A DNA stretch of 64,000 nt from Pseudomaricurvus albidus (GTDB lineage: Bacteria > Pseudomonadota > Gammaproteobacteria > Pseudomonadales > Cellvibrionaceae). The stretch spans positions 62,001 to 126,000 of the forward strand of contig NZ_JAHKRS010000010.1 in NCBI RefSeq assembly GCF_018863235.1. Reading direction: 5' to 3'. A program made the translations under genes and the position numbers. Under the pieces are notes generated by a model that worked only from the letters and a program-made list of their open reading frames with translations, made no database searches and was not told where the DNA came from. This document shows, one piece after another, positions 1-8,999 of the stretch (the first letter of the stretch is position 1; the number at the start of each line of letters is the position of its first letter).

Positions 1-786
1 TTTGAGTTTTTGGGCAGTGAGGGCGGGCTTAACATCAAGGTCTCTGAATCCACTTCTGTCCAAGTCAGTGATTCGGGTAAAGATATTTTTTGGAATATCC
101 CGGCCGCTGAAAACTCAATGCGAACGTCTGCCAGCAGCGTCAACACTGCGGATCCTGCCGCTAAAATCAGCGTGGGACAGATCGTAGATCAGGAGGCGTA
201 CGATGCTTTTTACCCTGAAGATATGATCATTACTTATGATCAGGGGACAGACAGCCTGTCGTTCACAGAACGTTCTACCGGCTTGCCGGTGACAGATCCT
301 GTCAGCGGTCTGCCAATGACGGGCATTCCTTACACTCCGGGTACGGATATAGAAGTGCATGGCGTCAGTGTGAGAATGACAGGGCAGCCTGATGACGGCG
401 ATCAGTTTTTTATCGACTCTTCTCCCAATCAGGACATATTGACGACCTTGAGTCGCTTCAGTGAAGCGATGAGTAACTATGACGGCTCTGAAGACAGTAA
501 AACCGCATTGACTACCGTGGTAGGCAATACGTTGGATAATCTGGATAACACGCAGGAAGTCTTATCTCAGACGACTGCAACGCTTGGGGCGCGTTTCAAT
601 ACGCTCGACAGTATGAGAGAGCAGCACCTGGATACACAGCTGTATACTCAGGAAGTTCTTGGTGAGATTCGCGATCTGGATTACGCCGAAGCGGCCACGC
701 GTTTGTCGGCCCAATCTTTAATTCTTGATGCTGCCCAGGCGAGCTTCATGAGAGTCAGTCAGTTAACCTTATTCAGTCGTATGTAA
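1..786 (+). CDS. flgL: Flagellar hook-filament junction protein FlgL (HAP3), C-terminal part
   Basis: The reading frame is open from the first base, so the gene starts upstream of the window and only the last 261 residues are seen. FlgL joins the hook (through FlgK) to the filament. The C-terminal end carries the flagellin-like D0 helix: a stretch near residues 220-245 rich in Asp-Leu-Asp-Tyr-Ala-Glu-Ala-Ala and Gln-Ser-Leu, ending in LTLFSRM. This is the usual FlgL/flagellin C-terminus. The position just ahead of the flagellin genes fits an upstream flgK-flgL pair. It converges on the FliT-like gene with only about 20 bases between stop codons. The family call is firm. Confidence 0.88.
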   Translation, partial: FEFLGSEGGLNIKVSESTSVQVSDSGKDIFWNIPAAENSMRTSASSVNTADPAAKISVGQIVDQEAYDAFYPEDMIITYDQGTDSLSFTERSTGLPVTDPVSGLPMTGIPYTPGTDIEVHGVSVRMTGQPDDGDQFFIDSSPNQDILTTLSRFSEAMSNYDGSEDSKTALTTVVGNTLDNLDNTQEVLSQTTATLGARFNTLDSMREQHLDTQLYTQEVLGEIRDLDYAEAATRLSAQSLILDAAQASFMRVSQLTLFSRM

Positions 787-806
787 TAGACTGTCTGCTC
801 TTCTCG

Positions 807-1127
807 TTATTGTTGTTGATAGGCGTTGATGGATTGCTTCGCCTTATTGAGTTTCATTAATTCTTCCTGGGACTGTTTCTTCAGTTCCTTGGCGTTTTCC
901 AAAAGACGTTGATCCTGATTTCGTACTTGATCGAACAGGCGTTTTGCGTATGAGTGAAGATCTGCAGGCAGATCTTCTGTAAACGTATCACTGACTGCCT
1001 GGTTACGGTCTTTTATCAGGCGTTCAACGTTCTCCCAATTCTCTCGCTCAAATTCAGCCTCGAGTTTCTCAACAATTGACGCGACCTTATCCAGAAGGTT
1101 TTTAAATTCTGTTGAGTTGTCCGTCAT
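807..1127 (-). CDS. FliT-like flagellar chaperone, small helical protein
   Basis: The product is 106 residues, wholly charged and helix-forming, with no signal peptide or membrane segment. The length, the N-terminal Glu-rich helix with a Trp near residue 31, and the C-terminal tail AKQSINAYQQQ resemble FliT. FliT is the chaperone of the filament cap FliD and, in enterics, also a regulator of FlhDC. It lies on the minus strand between flgL and the first flagellin, converging on flgL and diverging from fliC. Homology is by pattern only, and a different small flagellar coiled-coil protein is possible. A second FliT-like candidate lies at 9487-9747. Confidence 0.6.
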   Translation of the reverse strand: MTDNSTEFKNLLDKVASIVEKLEAEFERENWENVERLIKDRNQAVSDTFTEDLPADLHSYAKRLFDQVRNQDQRLLENAKELKKQSQEELMKLNKAKQSINAYQQQ

Positions 1128-1215
1128 GTTCGAGCCTTCTTCATATCTACATGGTGTAAAACAGGCATGGTATTGCCTCAGCCATAAATATTAAAGGAAA
1201 AATGAATAACTTGAG

Positions 1216-1243
1216 GCGGCAAGGGGAGGAAGACTCTTGCCGC
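1216..1243. repeat. Inverted repeat upstream of flagellin 1
   Basis: The eight-base arms GCGGCAAG and CTTGCCGC are separated by 12 bases. The hairpin is followed by only three T residues, so it is a weak terminator candidate at best. Confidence 0.35.
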
Positions 1244-1327
1244 TTTGCTTGAAACTCCTCACTTAATAATAGGCAAGGAATATTTTTAATCCTTTGTTTT
1301 CAGTGAGTTACAGTTTTTTTTAGATTT

Positions 1328-1343
1328 TGGCACAGCCATTGCT
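1328..1343 (+). promoter_or_regulatory. Sigma-54 promoter of flagellin 1
   Basis: TGGCAC-AGCCA-TTGCT matches the RpoN consensus TGGCAC-N5-TTGCW at every defined base. It lies about 120 bases upstream of the flagellin ATG at 1464. No sigma-28 element is visible in the same interval. Confidence 0.88.
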
Positions 1344-1463
1344 ATATCTCTGGTGTGAAAAAACTTTCGCGGTAAAACCGGCAAGCACAGGCCGCTGTTA
1401 CCAGAATGATCATTTGGCCAATGCTAAGAATTGGCGAGCTCTTCAGTAAACAGGAGAATTATT

Positions 1464-3218
1464 ATGCCATTAGTCATCAATACGAATGTGGCAGCGCTGA
1501 ACTCTCAGCGGCAGTTGGTTAAATCAGGCGATGATATGGCTCAGGCTATGGAACGTCTGTCATCAGGTAAGCGTGTTAACTCAGCAGCAGACGATGCCGC
1601 TGGCCTGGCGATTGCCAACCGTATGACATCACAGATTAAAGGTCTGGATCAGGCCGTACGAAATGCCAACGACGGTATTTCCATGATTCAAACCGCAGAA
1701 GGTGCGCTGGATGAAACCACAAACATTCTGCAGCGTATGCGTGAGCTTTCCATTCAGTCTGCGAACGGAATTTATTCTGACGCCGATCGCTCGACTCTGG
1801 ATGCTGAAGTTCAGCAGCTGAAAACCGAGCTGGATCGTATCGCTGAAACCACTTCTTTCAATGGACAACCGCTGTTGGATGGTTCCCTGAAAGATGTTGA
1901 TCTGCAAGTCGGTGCAATGGCAAATCAGGTTGTGACCATGGAGATTGGTTCGTTCAGTACCAGCTCTTTGGGTGGCAGCTCTGGTGATATTGTTGGTTCA
2001 TCAGCCGTGAATGGGTTGGCAGATCTGACAACTGCTTTCACCGCAACCGGTGATATTACCATCAATGACACAGCAATTACCGCCATCGATCATACCGCAC
2101 CTGAAACCGATACCATCAATGAAATCCTGGCTTCCATGAATGAAGATCTGGACGGTAAAGGGGTTGAGGTTTCTACTCTGGTGAGTGTGGAAGCGACCTC
2201 CGTGGGTACTGGTCTTCTGCGAGGCGGAACGGACACTTTGTCTATTAGTGTGATTGATGGTGATGGTAATACCCAGGCCTATGTCATCTCCGACACTGAA
2301 GATATGAAAGATCTGGTGGCAAAAATCAATGCCGAAACCAGTGTTGAGGCCAGCATTAACGAAGATGGCAAGCTGGTTCTGTCTCAGGAAAATGTGCAAA
2401 GTATCACAATTGTCGATAGCACCACCAATCCAGATAACAATGCCAGTGGTCTTGCAGATGCGACCACCAACTTTTCGTTGGTGCTGACAGACACGAGTGC
2501 AGATAAGAAGGGCATCAAGGTTGAAATTGCAGCAACCACCACGGCTGCTGAAATGGCGGCATTAGGTCTGAACGTTCAGGACGACGGCGGTGCGCTTCAG
2601 GGAGCTACGGTTGATGCCAACGCTCTGACCGAAGGTGATCTGATTTTGAATGGCGTACCGGTCGGAGCAATTGTCCCGGCTGCAGCAACTGCGACAGCCA
2701 AGGCAACAGCAACCATCGATGCGATTAATGAGATTTCTGAACAAACAGGCATCGTGGCCTACGCGGGTACAGCCGCCGATTCAATTGCATTGCGTTCAGC
2801 CGATGGGACTGAGTTCTCCATCGAAGCTGGTAATGGTCTGACTGCAGCGCAGTTGTTCACCTCCATCGGCCTTACTGAGCAAAATGCCTTGTCCGGTGTT
2901 GGGTCCATTGCCAGTGTAAGCATTGCGACGGCTGAAGGTGCTCAGAAGGCAATCGAAATTGTCGATCGTGCCTTGGAGCAGATTAACGCCACACGCGCAG
3001 ATTTGGGTGCAGCCAATAACCGTCTGGATTTCACCATCTCCAACCTGATGAATGTGTCCGAAAATACTTCAGCTTCCCGCTCACGGATTATGGATGCGGA
3101 CTTCGCTGCGGAAACGGCCAATCTTTCGAGAGCGCAGGTTTTGCAACAAGCATCCCAGGCCATGCTGGCTCAGGCGAATGCAAAACCACAGCAGGTTTTG
3201 CAACTTCTGAACGGATAA
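1464..3218 (+). CDS. fliC: Flagellin 1 (sigma-54 dependent copy)
   Basis: The product is a 584-residue filament subunit. The start at 1464 follows CAGGAG and gives the canonical MPLVINTNVAALNSQRQL. A longer frame from 1431 adds residues that no flagellin has. The D0/D1 N-terminal block (about 1-140, including [18 protein letters not shown]) and the C-terminal block (about 490-584, ending [17 protein letters not shown]) are intact. Between them is a long variable D2/D3 region with flagellin IN-type motifs ([19 protein letters not shown], repeated in the second flagellin). It is larger than most pseudomonad flagellins. A terminator follows, so it is probably monocistronic. Confidence 0.95.
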   Translation: MPLVINTNVAALNSQRQLVKSGDDMAQAMERLSSGKRVNSAADDAAGLAIANRMTSQIKGLDQAVRNANDGISMIQTAEGALDETTNILQRMRELSIQSANGIYSDADRSTLDAEVQQLKTELDRIAETTSFNGQPLLDGSLKDVDLQVGAMANQVVTMEIGSFSTSSLGGSSGDIVGSSAVNGLADLTTAFTATGDITINDTAITAIDHTAPETDTINEILASMNEDLDGKGVEVSTLVSVEATSVGTGLLRGGTDTLSISVIDGDGNTQAYVISDTEDMKDLVAKINAETSVEASINEDGKLVLSQENVQSITIVDSTTNPDNNASGLADATTNFSLVLTDTSADKKGIKVEIAATTTAAEMAALGLNVQDDGGALQGATVDANALTEGDLILNGVPVGAIVPAAATATAKATATIDAINEISEQTGIVAYAGTAADSIALRSADGTEFSIEAGNGLTAAQLFTSIGLTEQNALSGVGSIASVSIATAEGAQKAIEIVDRALEQINATRADLGAANNRLDFTISNLMNVSENTSASRSRIMDADFAAETANLSRAQVLQQASQAMLAQANAKPQQVLQLLNG

Positions 3219-3260
3219 TCAGCACCAGAAGTTCTAAAAAATTTGTTGATTTTTTTCTTG

Positions 3261-3297
3261 AATGCCCAATTGCTGGTGACAGTGGTTGGGCATTTTT
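3261..3297 (+). terminator. Rho-independent terminator after flagellin 1
   Basis: ATGCCCAA and TTGGGCAT pair across a 16-base loop, and the 3' arm runs into TTTTT. It separates the two flagellin transcription units. Confidence 0.75.
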
Positions 3298-3391
3298 AAT
3301 GCCCGATAGTTTCGTAACTATATGATATAAAAGGAGTATTTTAGGATTTTGGTCACTGTCTTCAGCTTTGTTTTTCAAGTGGGTTGATCAT

Positions 3392-3418
3392 TAAAGTTAG
3401 ATCGTGTGGTGCCGATAA
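3392..3418 (+). promoter_or_regulatory. Sigma-28 (FliA) promoter of flagellin 2
   Basis: TAAAGTTA, 11 bases, then GCCGATAA. This matches the sigma-28 consensus TAAAGTTT-N11-GCCGATAA in all but one base. It lies about 108 bases upstream of the ATG at 3526. Confidence 0.9.
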
Positions 3419-3525
3419 GAGTTTCAGAAGCGCTAGAAACAGTTTGTTTGTGACGCGTTTCACAAGCCAAAAAACGACTGGTCACACAGGCTGGCGTTGG
3501 TAATGAATACTTATGGGAGCATACA

Positions 3526-5292
3526 ATGGCTTTAGTAATTAACAGTAATATTTCTTCATTAAGTTCACAGCGCCAGTTGGTTCAGTCCGGTAGCGATATG
3601 GCACAAGCCATGGAGCGTTTGTCCTCTGGTAAGCGTATTAACAGCGCGGCTGATGATGCAGCCGGTCTGGCGATCACCAACCGTCAAACTGCGCAAATTA
3701 AAGGTTTGGACCGTGCAGTGGCTAACGCCAACGACGGTATTTCACTGATTCAAACTGCAGAAGGGGCACTGGACGAAAGCACAAATATTCTCCAGCGTAT
3801 GCGTGAACTTTCAGTTCAGTCTGCCAACGGAATCTATTCTGATGCCGACCGCTCCACTTTGAACGCAGAAGTAGAACAGCTGAAAGCTGAAATTGATCGG
3901 ATCGCAGAAACGACTTCTTTCAACGGTAAAAATATCCTGGATGGCAGTAGCTCACAGATATCTCTGCAGGTAGGTGCCGAAGCCAACCAGACGATTGATA
4001 TCAGCCTGGAAGCCTTCGGTGCCAGAGAGCTGGGAGGTACTTCTGGAGATGTTGTGGGTGAAGCAACCGCTAATGGTTTGAGTGATTTGAGTGCATTTAC
4101 CGGTGCTGACGCAAATACCACACTCTACGTCAATGACGTTGCCCTCAGCAGCTTGGCTGATGCGGCTGCCGGTACAACCTTGAATGATAAAATCGCATCC
4201 ATTAATTCAGATCTTGATGGAAAGGGCGCGGAAGCTAGTGCTTTGGTTGAGAGCGAAGCTAATTTAACCGGTAACGGTGTGCTTGTGGCGGGTACTGACA
4301 AGTTAACTTTGACCGTGGTGGATGGTGATGGCAACACTCAGGCTTACGACATTACCGGCACTAACAACATGGAAGAACTGGTTGATAAGATCAACTCTGA
4401 TACCTCCATTACTGCCAGTCTTTCAGAATCCGGAAAACTGGTTCTGAGCCAGGAAGGAGTAACTTCCATCTCAGTGGGTGGTTCAGGTACAGCTGCCAAC
4501 GATGCGGCTGGTTTTGATGGCTCTGAAACTGACAGCAATTTCCGTCTGGTCTTCAACGATACCAGTGGGACTGGTGCTGGCGTGAAAATTGAAGGCGGTG
4601 ACGATGTTGCAGCTACCGCTGGGACTATGACTTTGGTTGCTGCTCTGGGTCTTGATGTCCAGGATGATGAAGGCCGCTTGCAAGGTGCTACAACCACCAC
4701 ACAAAATGCCTTGAAAGAAGGTGACCTGATAATCAATGGTATTGCGGTGGGCGAGGTTGATGCCGGAGCTGATGCTACGGGTCAGATGAATAACCTGATT
4801 GATGCTATCAACAAGATCAGTGATCAGACTGGAGTGGTTGCCTTTGCAGGTGAGCAAACCGATGGTATCGCTTTAAAATCTACTAATGGTCAGTTGAGTA
4901 TTGAATACGGTGAAAATGCTGCGTCATCCATTGCCACAGATACTGGTTTGCAGGAGCGTAATGCTGTTGGCGGCACTGGCTCCATTGCTTCTGTTGATAT
5001 TTCAACTCAGGCGGGCGCTCAAAAAGCCATCGATATCATCGATTCCGCTCTGGAGCAGGTTAACGCCCAGCGTGCAGATCTGGGTGCGGTAAACAACCGC
5101 CTGGACTTCACTGTAAGCAACCTGATGAACGTATCTGAGAATACTGCAGCTGCACGCTCACGTATTCAGGATGCGGACTTCGCGGCAGAAACTGCTAACC
5201 TGTCCCGTGCTCAGGTTCTGCAGCAAGCCTCTCAGGCGATGCTGGCTCAGGCAAATGCAGCTCCACAACAGGTACTGTCACTGCTGAGATAA
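3526..5292 (+). CDS. fliC: Flagellin 2 (sigma-28 dependent copy)
   Basis: The product is a 588-residue flagellin closely related to the first one. The N-terminal ([36 protein letters not shown]) and C-terminal ([18 protein letters not shown]) D0/D1 blocks are nearly the same, while the central domain has diverged. The start follows GGGAG. The copies arose by tandem duplication but are read by different sigma factors, judged from the promoters. The downstream stem-loop (5316-5343) lacks a U-tract, so message may continue into flaG. Confidence 0.95.
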   Translation: MALVINSNISSLSSQRQLVQSGSDMAQAMERLSSGKRINSAADDAAGLAITNRQTAQIKGLDRAVANANDGISLIQTAEGALDESTNILQRMRELSVQSANGIYSDADRSTLNAEVEQLKAEIDRIAETTSFNGKNILDGSSSQISLQVGAEANQTIDISLEAFGARELGGTSGDVVGEATANGLSDLSAFTGADANTTLYVNDVALSSLADAAAGTTLNDKIASINSDLDGKGAEASALVESEANLTGNGVLVAGTDKLTLTVVDGDGNTQAYDITGTNNMEELVDKINSDTSITASLSESGKLVLSQEGVTSISVGGSGTAANDAAGFDGSETDSNFRLVFNDTSGTGAGVKIEGGDDVAATAGTMTLVAALGLDVQDDEGRLQGATTTTQNALKEGDLIINGIAVGEVDAGADATGQMNNLIDAINKISDQTGVVAFAGEQTDGIALKSTNGQLSIEYGENAASSIATDTGLQERNAVGGTGSIASVDISTQAGAQKAIDIIDSALEQVNAQRADLGAVNNRLDFTVSNLMNVSENTAAARSRIQDADFAAETANLSRAQVLQQASQAMLAQANAAPQQVLSLLR

Positions 5293-5315
5293 GCATAAAC
5301 AGTATTAATTTTGGC

Positions 5316-5343
5316 GAGAGTCTTTGAGGAATCAAAGGCTCTC
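5316..5343 (+). other. 12-bp stem with GNRA tetraloop between flagellin 2 and flaG
   Basis: GAGAGTCTTTGA and TCAAAGGCTCTC pair completely (one G-U) around a GGAA loop. No T-run follows. It may protect the 3' end of the flagellin message or attenuate read-through into flaG, whose SD and ATG follow within 25 bases. Confidence 0.7.
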
Positions 5344-5366
5344 AATAAAGTTAAGGAGTAAGCCCT

Positions 5367-5750
5367 ATGAGTGATATTGGATTTCCTCAGTTTAAGCAAG
5401 ACGTCGTCGCCAGTATTACCCCGGTTTCAGGTAGCGGCAATAGGGGATCGGTTTCCGTGAGCAGCGGCCAATCTTTGCCGCAAGGTATTTCCGCCGAGCC
5501 CACGGAAACTGATTTCCCCGTTACCGAAAGTGGTGTCAATCAGGCTATTGCAGAGCTAAATAGTTATGTCCAAAACGAACAAAGGGATTTAATGTTCAGT
5601 TTGGATGAGGGAACGGGGGATATGATTGTTCGCGTTATAGACCGCTCCAGCGGGGATTTAATTCGTCAAATCCCTCATGAAGTCGTTCTGGATCTGGCTG
5701 CAAAAGCTCGTGAAAACGAACCGCTGCAGTTGATCAGTATGCAGGGATAA
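5367..5750 (+). CDS. flaG: Flagellar protein FlaG
   Basis: The product is 127 residues with the FlaG core in its second half: an amphipathic helix (AIAELNSYVQNEQRDLMFSL) followed by VRVIDRSSGDLIRQIPHEVVLDL. The first half is low-complexity and probably disordered. FlaG affects filament length in Pseudomonas and Vibrio; its exact role is unclear. It sits between flagellin and fliD as in those genera. It is preceded by AAGGAG and followed by a strong terminator. Confidence 0.9.
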   Translation: MSDIGFPQFKQDVVASITPVSGSGNRGSVSVSSGQSLPQGISAEPTETDFPVTESGVNQAIAELNSYVQNEQRDLMFSLDEGTGDMIVRVIDRSSGDLIRQIPHEVVLDLAAKARENEPLQLISMQG

Positions 5751-5784
5751 TCAATCTCTTTGATACAGCTTGTATCTAACCTCT

Positions 5785-5811
5785 AAAAAGCACGCCAATG
5801 GCGTGCTTTTT
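5785..5811 (+). terminator. Terminator after flaG
   Basis: AAAAGCACGCC-AAT-GGCGTGCTTTTT forms a compact GC-rich hairpin with a T-run. Confidence 0.9.
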
Positions 5812-5840
5812 GCATTTTGTCTGTTTGATATTGTTTCGGG

Positions 5841-5867
5841 TAAAGATATCAGAGTCGCTGCCGATAG
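5841..5867 (+). promoter_or_regulatory. Sigma-28 promoter of fliD
   Basis: TAAAGATA, 11 bases, then GCCGATAG. It lies 60 bases upstream of fliD and downstream of the flaG terminator, so fliD starts its own transcript. Confidence 0.8.
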
Positions 5868-5926
5868 CGAGAGTGAGTAATAGTCTGTTTGGCAGTGTAA
5901 TGATGAGATGTTCAGAGGCTTAATTG

Positions 5927-8308
5927 ATGGATTCCATTGGCGGTAATATTATCAGCAGCTTGGGCGCAGGTTCGGGGTTGAACTCAACCTCACTGGTCGA
6001 TCAGTTGACTGAAGTCGAACGAGCCCCCAAGCAGGCACAAATCGACACCAAAAAAGAAACCATTGAATCTCAGATTTCAGATTTCGGTTTGATCAGAAGT
6101 GCGCTGTCGACTTTGCAGGACGCTGCGGATGTATTAACCGATTCCGCAACCTTTAACAGTAAGTCTGCCAGCTTTGGTGAAAGCAGCGCATTTATTCCTG
6201 TGTCTCTGGATGAAGAAGCACCGGTTGGTAGCTACTCGTTCGAAGTGCTGGATGTGGCACGTTCACAATCTCTTGCAACTGGCGCCACTTTTGCCGCGCC
6301 CACCGATGCTATTGGTAAAGGCACTATTACTCTGGATTTTGGCAGCTGGGACACGGCTGAACCACCCACTACTTTCACAAACAATGATGACAAGGATTCA
6401 TTAATCATCACTATTGATGACACCAACAATTCTCTAAATGGACTCAGGGATGCCATCAATGAAGCTGACGCGGGTGTAACAGCCAGTGTGGTTAATGATG
6501 GTAATGGGTATCGCTTATTGCTGACGGCTGAGTCTGGCGCGTCAAATCAGCTTCAGATCAGCGCCACAGAAGAGGCCGGGGCAGAAGGCTTGTCGGCTTT
6601 CAATTTCAATGAAAGCTCCATGAATATGACTCAGGCCCAAAGCGGCAAAGATGCGCTATTGAAAATTAATGGTCTGGAGGTCTCCAGAAGCTCTAATAAT
6701 ATTGACGATGTGTTGGATGGATTCAGTTTTACCCTGGCCAAAGCCGACCCCGGCAATGTGGTTAATGTTTCAATCACTGAGGATAAGGCAGGCGGCGAAC
6801 AGGCAGTTCGTGATTTTGTCGATACATTCAATGCGTTTTTGGAAGCCATTGAACCAGCGATTGGTTATGACAGCGAAAACGAAGAAGAGGGAAGTCTAAA
6901 GAAGGATCCCACTGCCAAATCGATCCAATCTCAAATCCGTGGCCTCATTAGTGCCGGCGTTCCCGGGATAGAAGAGGGGTTTACTGCGTTAACCAATGTG
7001 GGGATACGTACTGAGATTGATGGAACCTTAAGTATTGACGAAGAGGACTTTAAAAAGGCTTTTGATAATAACTATGACTTGATTAAAGATCTGTTTAATA
7101 CAACGGCTGACAGTAGCTCCGACAAAATTATCGTCAACAGTACACGTCCGGAAGCAACTCCGGGATCCTATGATGTTGTGATTACACAAGAGCCTCAAAA
7201 AGGCGGGCTCACTGGCTCTGCTGCTTCTGCTGGATTGTTAACCGATTTGGCGGCCAGCCCCACTTTCGGTAGCGCGACAGGATCACCCAGCGCTTTTACC
7301 GGAACTGATTTGGCAACCCGTGGTGCTGTAGCGGGTGATTATGGGTTTGATATTGCCGTTGACGGTGGTGGTGCTGTCAGTATTCAGTTGCCAATTGCTG
7401 ACTATGCGGATGAATCTGCTATAGCGGCTGCTTTACAGGCAGAGTTTGATAACCAAAACGTCGGCGCCGACATTGTTTATAACGGTACAGAATTTGTCGT
7501 GACATCTCGCACGGCAGGTTCAGCCTCTTCGGTTGCTATATCCAATGTTCTGGAGAATGTACCGGGTGAATTTGGTCTGAGTGCAGCCACAACCACCCAA
7601 GGCTCCGGGCCGGTTGAAGGTGATTATGATTTCTCTATTACCGTTGATGGTGTGAAATCCGGAACGATATCTTTGGTTCCTGGTAATTATTCCAGTCATG
7701 AAGAACTTGCCACATACCTGCAATCCCAGATCAACAATGACAGCACTCTGAAGGCCGCAGGCGCGGATGTGGATGTGGCGTGGAATGGTGATCATTTCGA
7801 AGTGAACTCGCGTTCTTACGGCAGTAAATCCAATGTCAGTGTGACGGCCATCGGTGCTAATGCCTCTGATCTTGGGCTGGATACCGGGGTAAGTCAGGCG
7901 GGCCAGAATGTTGCCGGTACGATTAATGGTGAAGCAGGCTTCGGTCTGGGAGAAGCTTTATTGCCAGCTCTGGGAAGTGAGGCTTATGGCATCAGCTTGA
8001 TCGTTCAGCCTGGCGCGACTACAGGAAGTGTTAATTTTTCCAGGGGCTTTGGTTCAGAACTTAGCCAGATCATTGACGGATATCTTGAAAGCAATGGCAT
8101 TCTTGCTCAGCGAGAAACGGGGCTGAATGACAAGCTGGAGTCACTGGATGTGGAGCAGGAAAAGCTCGATACGCGAATGAGTGCGTACTATGAGCGTTTA
8201 CTCTCTCAGTTTATGGCTATGGAAAATATAATTAACAGTTTAAACAGTTCTGGCAGCGCCCTGGATAATCTCGCAAACAGTTTGCCGTTTACCGCGCAAA
8301 ATAATTAA
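5927..8308 (+). CDS. fliD: Filament cap protein FliD (HAP2), enlarged
   Basis: The product is a 793-residue cap protein that guides flagellin assembly at the filament tip. I start at the ATG 5927 (MDSIGGNIISSLGAGSGL, the usual FliD N-terminus); a TTG immediately before is less likely. The N-terminal D0/D1 region (about 1-110) and the C-terminal helix (about 690-793, ending FMAMENIINSLNSSGSALDNL) are canonical. The protein is roughly 300 residues longer than typical FliD. Much of the extra length is two related modules (about 465-545 and 560-645), each opening with a GDYxFxIxVDG-like strand and containing VxSRxxGSxSxVxxxxI. These look like an internal duplication in the exposed domain. Confidence 0.93.
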   Translation: MDSIGGNIISSLGAGSGLNSTSLVDQLTEVERAPKQAQIDTKKETIESQISDFGLIRSALSTLQDAADVLTDSATFNSKSASFGESSAFIPVSLDEEAPVGSYSFEVLDVARSQSLATGATFAAPTDAIGKGTITLDFGSWDTAEPPTTFTNNDDKDSLIITIDDTNNSLNGLRDAINEADAGVTASVVNDGNGYRLLLTAESGASNQLQISATEEAGAEGLSAFNFNESSMNMTQAQSGKDALLKINGLEVSRSSNNIDDVLDGFSFTLAKADPGNVVNVSITEDKAGGEQAVRDFVDTFNAFLEAIEPAIGYDSENEEEGSLKKDPTAKSIQSQIRGLISAGVPGIEEGFTALTNVGIRTEIDGTLSIDEEDFKKAFDNNYDLIKDLFNTTADSSSDKIIVNSTRPEATPGSYDVVITQEPQKGGLTGSAASAGLLTDLAASPTFGSATGSPSAFTGTDLATRGAVAGDYGFDIAVDGGGAVSIQLPIADYADESAIAAALQAEFDNQNVGADIVYNGTEFVVTSRTAGSASSVAISNVLENVPGEFGLSAATTTQGSGPVEGDYDFSITVDGVKSGTISLVPGNYSSHEELATYLQSQINNDSTLKAAGADVDVAWNGDHFEVNSRSYGSKSNVSVTAIGANASDLGLDTGVSQAGQNVAGTINGEAGFGLGEALLPALGSEAYGISLIVQPGATTGSVNFSRGFGSELSQIIDGYLESNGILAQRETGLNDKLESLDVEQEKLDTRMSAYYERLLSQFMAMENIINSLNSSGSALDNLANSLPFTAQNN

Positions 8309-8424
8309 GCGCTCAGTATGGCTCATGATCGCAGAGATTTCGAAAACCGTTAAAGTTTTGTCTTGAGTCGCCGTAATAATTTATAGACATAACTGATCGC
8401 AACTATCGGTAACAGGAGAACAAA

Positions 8425-8802
8425 GTGAACGCACGTGCCGCAATGCAAAGCTACGGACAGGTACAGGTTAATGCTGGTGTAGAAGATGCCAGTTCCCATC
8501 GCCTGATTGGTATGCTGTATGAAGGTTTGCTGACACGAATTGCTCAAGCCAAAGGAGCTTTGTTGCAGAAGGATATTGAAACCAAAGGTAAAAAAGTTTC
8601 CGAAGCTATGAATATCCTTATGGGTTTGCGTGAATTCCTGGATGTGAACACCGGTGGTGAGCTGGCTCAAAATCTGGATTCACTTTACGACTATATACAA
8701 CGCAGTCTGATGCAGGCGCATATGAAAAATGACGAATCCAAGTTCGATGAATGTCGTGATCTGCTTTTGCCGATTACCGGAGCCTGGGCCGAGATTTCTT
8801 GA
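8425..8802 (+). CDS. fliS: Flagellin chaperone FliS
   Basis: The product is 125 residues and starts with GTG after AGGAG. FliS binds the C-terminal D0 helix of flagellin in the cytosol and prevents premature polymerisation. Family marks are the N-terminal SYGQVQV stretch, LIGMLYEGLLTRIAQAKGAL, and the central KVSEAMNILMGLREFLDVNTGGELAQNL. A strong terminator ends the fliD-fliS unit. A second paralogue lies just downstream. Confidence 0.93.
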   Translation: MNARAAMQSYGQVQVNAGVEDASSHRLIGMLYEGLLTRIAQAKGALLQKDIETKGKKVSEAMNILMGLREFLDVNTGGELAQNLDSLYDYIQRSLMQAHMKNDESKFDECRDLLLPITGAWAEIS

Positions 8803-8820
8803 TTTCAGCCACGTTTGCTG

Positions 8821-8850
8821 AAGGCCCCTGAGTATAGGGGCCTTTTTTTT
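8821..8850 (+). terminator. Terminator after fliS
   Basis: AAGGCCCCT-GAGTAT-AGGGGCCTT followed by an uninterrupted T-run. Confidence 0.93.
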
Positions 8851-8910
8851 ACTTTTGTCTTATTCTTCCCTTTCTTTATTCTAATCTTAATATTACCCTC
8901 GATCTTTGAT

Positions 8911-8926
8911 TGGCACAGTCTGTGCT
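8911..8926 (+). promoter_or_regulatory. Sigma-54 promoter of second fliS
   Basis: TGGCAC-AGTCT-GTGCT differs from consensus at one base of the -12 block. It lies 74 bases before the ATG at 9000 and after the fliS terminator. A GTGGCA/TGCCAC inverted repeat (8950-8967) sits in the predicted 5' leader. Confidence 0.75.
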
Positions 8927-8999
8927 TTATTCCACAGAGAAACGATCAGGTGGCAAAAAACTGCCACTTCCGGATTTTTCCTGTTGAGAGGAGATGACT

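Larger units (their letters stand above)
1128..1463. other. Intergenic region between the FliT-like gene and flagellin 1
   Basis: This 336-base stretch holds no convincing gene. It contains an inverted repeat GCGGCAAG/CTTGCCGC (1216-1243) that could stop incoming transcripts or form an RNA hairpin. It also contains the sigma-54 promoter at 1328-1343, about 120 bases before the flagellin start. The AT-rich run between them could hold FleQ or IHF binding, but I cannot identify a site. Confidence 0.6.

Noticed and set aside
4344-4857. Long antisense frames inside flagellin 2 (and similar ones inside fliD, fliM/N, cheA, flhA)
   Set aside because: They mirror the codon bias of strongly coding sense genes and have no SD or recognisable product.
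8815-8997. 60-codon frame after fliS
   Set aside because: It runs through the fliS terminator and the sigma-54 promoter of the second fliS.
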